DNA from: JAACFF01 sp963701435
GTDB lineage: Bacteria > Chloroflexota > Anaerolineae > Promineifilales > Promineifilaceae
Reading direction: 5' to 3'
Assembly: GCA_963701435.1 (NCBI GenBank)
Contig: CAVPAL010000007.1
Location: 558,001-622,000, forward strand
DNA: 64,000 nt
This document shows, one piece after another, positions 59,144 through 64,000 of this stretch. The translations under genes were made by a program, and so were the position numbers. Each line of letters begins with the position of its first letter. The stretch's first letter is position 1. The notes beneath the pieces were generated by a model, which was not told the origin of the DNA, searched no databases, and saw only the letters and a program-made list of their open reading frames with translations.

Positions 59144-62100
59144 CTATTCATCAAGTCTTTGATTGCCAACTGTAACCCGCTTTGCGCTCTCGGGGTGGCG
59201 CAAGACGACAATGTTCGCGCCGGACTCGATGAGCATGGTCGCGGTTAGCGTCTCCCAGGTGACGGCGCGTTCACGCCATTCACCCCATTCCGCCGGAACA
59301 CCCTGGCCGACTTTCGCTTCCTTGGTCTTCCAGCATTCTTCACCAGGCGTGACCAGCATGGGCAGTTGGGTCATGGTATCGCCCTGCAGGGCCGCCAGTC
59401 GTAAGCGCTCCATCACCGAATAGCCGTATTCAAATCCGTAACCCAGGGCGCCCGTGGTTGGATCCATGATGATGCGATCCAGCGGCAGGCCCATGTCGCT
59501 AATAAGGATGTTGAGCTGCTTGGCCAGGTTAACGTCCATGGCTGTGCGGGCAATGACAACATGGTCGTTAGCCATGGCTGCGGCGACGATCGTGCGGTAG
59601 TTTTTGTCTTCGCAAACGCCCAGCGCCAGCCGCTCGCCCTTAAACGCTTCGGCGATGGGAACCAGTAACTCGTTGTCTTTGTCGGCCTGGCCGGGACCGA
59701 CGACGATTAGGGGCAGGCCGGTCGCCTGTAAAACAGATCGCACGGTGGCAACGGCCGTTTCCGGCGTGTTAGCCAGGCTCAGGGACAATTGAATCAGGCT
59801 TGCGCCGGCTTGCTCGGCGGCTGTCGCCCAGCGGGCCGGGTCGGAAACTAAATCGTCCCACGCCTCCAGAAGCAGCGCAGACCAGTCCTGCGGCTTGCTA
59901 TCTTTAATCTCGAATGCAATCACCGGCGGGTGGGGCGTTTCGCCTTCAAAGTGCATGAAAGGCATAGCCGTTTCCCCGCCGATGGTGACGGCGCGAGCAC
60001 GGGTGCCGCCCGCTGCGCTGGTCGCGCCCAGGGTGATTTCGCGCACTTTGCCCGCCCACTTCTCCTTGGCAAGCGGCGTTTTGGTACCCGCTGCCAGCCA
60101 GGCCGGGTCAGCCTGCCGCTTGGCCCGTGGTTTGGGGGCCGGTGGTTGCGGGCTGGGGGACGCCATTTCTGGCTCAACCAGCTTCACCGGGGGCGGTGGG
60201 GGCGCCGTTTTAACCTCCTTTGGCGCGGCCACGGGTTCAGGTGGTACAACCAGGGGCGGCGGCGGCGCGCCCACAGACGCGCTGCCCAGAGCGCCTAAGG
60301 CTGCCTGCAGCGCCTGCCGCAGCGCGTCTACGGCTGCGGCAGGGCTGGCGGGAGTCGCAGCTATTGCACGCGCTTGGCCTAACAGTTCAGCCTGCCGCAT
60401 GGCTTCGGCAGCGGCCTGCTGCAGCGCCTGAGCCTGGCGCAGCGCTGCCTCTTGCGCTTTTTGTAATAATTCTGATTGGGTCGCCGGTTGTTCTACGGCG
60501 CTTACCAGTTCTGCCGCTTTTTCAGCCACAGCGACCTGAACGATCTCCGCTTCTTCAACGCGCTCGGGTTCGGGGGCCACGGGTGCTGGCGGCGCTTTTT
60601 CTTCAACAGGAATAGGGATTGGTAGCGGCGCTTCTAATGGTTTAGCGACCTCTTCCACCACCTGCGCGACATCCGTCTCGGCAGCGGCCGGTTCCGAAGT
60701 TACTTCAGCACTTTCGGCGGCCTGTTTTGCCATAGCTTCTTCGACAACGGCCGTTGCCTGAGCCATTAACTCCTCTTCGCGCGCTGCCCTCAGCTCAGGC
60801 TCCGGTTCCAGCTCTGTGACCATCGGCCCCATTTCCATAACGGGATGCCGCACCTCTTCTACCCAATCCTGGAGCTGCTCGACATCTGTTACCTGCGAAC
60901 CATCGGCAATGCGGTCAATCAGGTCAGGAATGCCTTCGCGCTCGGCCACGTGCTGGAGTTCAGCAGCCATCGTCTCTTTCAGGATGCGGCTCATCCACAC
61001 CACGCGTTTGAAACCGCCGTCGGCCGAGATGAACTTGGGACTGACCAGGTAATATTTGCCAACGCCCATCACCCCCGGCGTTTGCACGCCGCCGCCGGCT
61101 ACGCCGGCCAGCGTGCTGAACTTCATCCCGGCGGGCGTCATATTGATATCTTCGCGACTGACAACCATCACGCCTTCGACTTCGGGGATGTACATGACAA
61201 TACACTCGAAGCAGCCGCAGGCCGTCATCGGGTTCTCCATGATAGAGTACATGGAAACTTCGTCGATGACGCCGTGTGACCCTTGCTTGGCGTAATCAAT
61301 CGTTCCCTGCCAATAGCCTTTTTCTTTGTGAAGCAGTTTGCCCAGCGGTGATGGGTTGGTTAGGCCCGGTGGGGTTGATGCTGTAGGAGGCTTTGCAGTC
61401 GAGCCAGTTGTAGGCGCCACAGAGGCCCAGCCGTTCCGGGCTTACAATGCAAACGTGGTCGGGCGCAAAGCTCTGGCACAGCGTGCAGGAGTAGAATTCG
61501 TTAACGGCCGTATCCGTCAGGTCAGCCAGTCGTTGGTTGCGGAAGTTGTAGGATTCTCTGGCTTTTTCCAGCCACACGGCCATTGGCTCGGGGTCAGTGT
61601 AAATGGTGACCTGCACCTTATCTACTATGGCGCCAAAATCGGCGTGGAAGCGCGCATGTAAGATTTTGCCGAAGTGATCCAGGTCAAAGCCCTTATCGAC
61701 GGCCGCGGATGCGACACGAATCCAGGCAATATCGCGCTGCCCAATATGCTGAATGCCGGACGCGCCATTAATAAAGTAGTGGATCTGGCGTTCCAACACC
61801 GGCTCAAAATCAGTTTGCATTTCGCGCCCGGCGACCTGTACGACAATACCCAAATCCATGGCCCCTTTGTCGGGTATGTTTTCAAAATCGGGGCCAACTA
61901 CTTCAATCTTGCCGTCGGTCACTTCTTCCATGGGGGCCATGTGCAAATACTCGAAGCAGCGCGAGTTTTTACCGCCAAATTCAACGCGCATGTTGGCTTT
62001 GCGAACCACTTCGCCTTCAAAGGCAGAGCCGTAAGGCACGGGCACCGGCACGTCGGTCAGTCTTAATTTTGATGCCGCGAATCTCGATGCATTTTTGCAC

Positions 62101-63090
62101 CAGCCGCTCAGCCCGCTCCAGATCATCCACCCCTTCAATTTCGTTAAAGGGCATGCTGACGACGTGCTCATAGGTGGTGACACCGGTGGGTAAAATTTCA
62201 GGAATCACGGTATCGGCAATGACGGGGAAGCCAAAGTTGATGGCGCCGGCCGCAGCAGCGTACTTAAGGTCATCGACTTCGCCCAGGGCCAGCACAAAAG
62301 CATAGACGCGCTCTTTGTTGTAGAGCAGGATATCACGCGCTTCGCCAGGCTTAAGCCCTCCAAACGTGAGCGCCGAGCGCGTGGCAAACCCGAGCGCATA
62401 AATGGCGCTGAGAGTGTCGGTGCCAAAGGGGACGGTGTAGGTGTCGAAACCGAGTTCAACGCCTTCTTCATGGAGCTGATGGATGATGGAACGGCCGTTG
62501 ACATTGCCTGACAGGAAGGTCAGAATGTTGCGCTTTTGTAGTTCGCGCACCAGCTTAACAGCAACTTCGTTGGACTTGGCGCAGCCCACAAGCGCGGCAA
62601 AACCGGGCATACGGCCGTCTACCAATTGGATGCCCCACGACCGCAACTGAATGTCGTCGATAGGCCCGTTGAGATGGCCGACCTGTCCATTACCGTTGCC
62701 GCCGTAGGACGTACCGCCCGCCAGCGCAAAGCCCGGCATTGGCTCCGGCTGCAAACCATAAATAAAACGAATCGCTTCGATGACCTCGGCGGCTATCAGG
62801 GTGGCCATGCCGCTGTCTAACGTCTCACCCAGGTAAGGCGTCCAATGCTGCGAGGAAGGCAGCGGATGCAGCAGTTCATGCGCATGCGCCAGCGCCGGTT
62901 GAAATTGCGCCAGCGTTTCCACTTTCTCGCCGGTCATACCATAAATTAGCGGCATAAAGTAGGCCGTGTTGGGAAAGGCGACCGGGGTTTCGGCGCCTTT
63001 TTCAGCCATGGCCTTTTGCCACATCAATGTTGCTTCTTGCACCAGGGCATTGGCGCCCCGGATTGCGCGTGTTGCAATATATCGAGACAT
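59144..63090 (-). CDS. Acetyl-CoA synthase fused to corrinoid protein small subunit (AcsB-AcsD fusion; two frameshifts)
   Basis: Rejoined, the product has about 1315 residues. The first 760 are bacterial-type AcsB with its N-terminal CODH-binding domain (FPNTAYFMPLIYGMTGEKVE). The A-cluster cysteines are all kept: FYSCTLCQSFAPDHVC with LGLCGAYNWLDCKAS, and TACGCFECIVM. After HPVMEMGPM comes a linker of about 245 residues (60800-60060), rich in Ala, Glu, Gln and Pro, with a coil-like part (ALRQAQALQQAAAEAMRQAE) and PPPPP-type stretches. The last 305 residues are AcsD: VREITLGATSAAGGTRA, MPFMHFEGETPHPPVIAFEI, and IIMDPTTGALGYGFEYGYSV. One-base gains sit near 62058 and 61362 inside AcsB. None lies in the linker or at its joins, so the AcsB-AcsD join is a continuous frame. 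Confidence 0.85.
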
Positions 63091-63099
63091 GCTCTCCTC

Positions 63100-64000
63100 C
63101 TAATCGGCGGCAACGCCATACAGCGCGGCCCGCCGCTCTGCAAGCGATAACGCTTCTAACGTTTGCATGCGTGTGTCGCCGCTACGACCAAAATTGTCCG
63201 GGTTGTACGGCCGTAACCCCAGTTCTTTACGTTTCTTGTCAATGTGGTTGAGCGTGCGGGTTACCATCTCATCCGGATCGACAACAAATTCCAGCTTACC
63301 GCCGTAAAGTTTTTCCCAGCCCTCGCTGATGAAGTGGGCGACGGCGTCGCTGTCGCTGACCTTGTCTGGCATCCCGCTCACCGGTGATGCGCCGCCAAAC
63401 ATGACGTACGCGCCGGAGGCCACGCAGTAGGTGCCAATTGCCAGCGCCTTTTCACTCATCCATTCCGGCGCCAGGCCGACGGCAGGCACTTGATCGATGT
63501 CATCTCCCAGACCGCCTTCTTCAACCATCTGTGTCAGCACAGTGAGAATGCGGGTGTTGTCCACGCAAGAGCCCATATGCAAGACAGGAGGAATACCGAT
63601 GGTTTCGCAGACCTCACGCAGGCCGGGACCAACCTGATCCAGCCCGGCTTCGCCGAGAAGCAGGCCCAGTTTGGCAGCGGCAATGGCGCCACAGCCGGTC
63701 TCGACAACAAGAACGTCTTGTTTCAACAAGTCGCGCGTTACCTTGACATGCAAATAATCTTGCCGGCTGCGCGGGTTGTTACAGCCAACGATGGCCGCCA
63801 CGCCGCGGATACGGCCGTCGCGAATGGCGTCATTTAGCGGCCGGAAAGAAGCCCGGTAGCTGCCGCCCAGCATATAGTTAATGTACTCATGCGAGAAGCC
63901 GGGAATGAGCTTTTCTTTTACCTGTGGAATTTTTGTCTCTCCCCGATGCTGGTAATTATCAATGGCTACTTTGAGAATTTTCTTGGCAATGGTCAGCGCA
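63100..64000 (-). CDS. acsA: Anaerobic carbon monoxide dehydrogenase catalytic subunit (AcsA), 5' end outside window
   Basis: The C-terminal 299 residues of a Ni-Fe CODH. Text includes IPGFSHEYINYMLGGSYRAS, GRIRGVAAIVGCNNPRSRQD, LVVETGCGAIAAAKLGLLLG, LHMGSCVDNTRILTVLTQMV and GTYCVASGAYVMFGGASPVS. The cysteines in VGCNNP, ETGCGA, GSCVDN and YCVASG are C-cluster ligands or conserved neighbours. It oxidises CO or reduces CO2 to CO for AcsB. It is the first visible gene of the operon; its start and the promoter lie beyond 64000. The gap to AcsB is 9 bases. Confidence 0.95.
   Translation of the reverse strand, partial: ALTIAKKILKVAIDNYQHRGETKIPQVKEKLIPGFSHEYINYMLGGSYRASFRPLNDAIRDGRIRGVAAIVGCNNPRSRQDYLHVKVTRDLLKQDVLVVETGCGAIAAAKLGLLLGEAGLDQVGPGLREVCETIGIPPVLHMGSCVDNTRILTVLTQMVEEGGLGDDIDQVPAVGLAPEWMSEKALAIGTYCVASGAYVMFGGASPVSGMPDKVSDSDAVAHFISEGWEKLYGGKLEFVVDPDEMVTRTLNHIDKKRKELGLRPYNPDNFGRSGDTRMQTLEALSLAERRAALYGVAAD

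Noticed and set aside
44027..63090. Programmed +1 frameshifting as a shared mechanism for HdrA, AcsB and malic enzyme
   Set aside because: All operon shifts are one-base gains, which is striking, but the sites share no slippery codon, stop codon or downstream structure, and the same kind of lesion appears in unrelated genes and densely at the window start. Sequence error is simpler.

Overview
This 64 kb window appears to be chromosomal DNA of an anaerobic, acetogen-like bacterium, most plausibly from the Chloroflexota (Anaerolineae-like). That placement is inferred from gene content and style: bacterial-type acetyl-CoA synthase, large Hdr fusions, and runs of GT-C type membrane proteins. No rRNA or other phylogenetic marker settles it. 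I saw no tRNA, rRNA, CRISPR array or insertion sequence.

Layout. (1) 0-7.3 kb, plus strand: a sulfur redox locus. It holds the end of an NrfD-type membrane subunit, a molybdopterin oxidoreductase, a CstB-like persulfide dioxygenase-rhodanese, a 325 bp leader of three tandem hairpin/ribosome-site repeats, two YeeE/YedE half-transporters and a TorD-like chaperone. The first 5 kb carries many single-base frameshifts. (2) 7.3-12.7 kb: ordinary metabolic genes (VOC protein, ThDP enzyme, SDR, HAD dehalogenase, radical SAM protein). (3) 12.7-31 kb: a glycan assembly region with GT2 enzymes, a flippase, a methyltransferase, a GT2-GtrA fusion and a family of large membrane proteins sharing a C-terminal beta-rich domain. 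(4) 31-38 kb: Era, a Tat-exported coiled-coil protein behind a LexA-like operator, a SirB1-like protein, an orphan McrC, a methyltransferase, an AEC transporter and AzlCD. (5) 38-64 kb, minus strand: one continuous 17-gene Wood-Ljungdahl operon. It reads AcsA, AcsB-AcsD fusion, AcsC, AcsV, AcsE, malic enzyme, a thioredoxin-reductase-like flavoprotein, HdrA-HdrA, MvhD, HdrA-GltD-HdrA, MvhD (with in-frame TGA), MetV, MetF, HdrCB, DUF3786 and two CooC ATPases.

How it works together (inference). CODH/ACS and the corrinoid protein make or break acetyl-CoA. AcsE passes the methyl group from methyl-tetrahydrofolate. MetFV, tied to Hdr/MvhD flavin-FeS proteins with a built-in NAD(P)H module, would couple methylene-THF reduction to flavin-based electron bifurcation.

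Main unusual signals: (a) the palindrome ACGGCCGT occurs about 90 times by hand count, roughly 50-fold or more over expectation, like cyanobacterial HIP1; (b) two in-frame TGA codons fall exactly on conserved redox cysteines (MvhD and CstB-like), each followed by a SECIS-like hairpin, suggesting selenocysteine; (c) acetyl-CoA synthase is fused to the small corrinoid protein subunit through a long Ala/Pro-rich linker; (d) a GltD-like module is embedded between HdrA units; (e) a tandem SD-ATG hairpin leader precedes yeeE. Many genes carry apparent +1 frameshifts, which I read mainly as sequence error.
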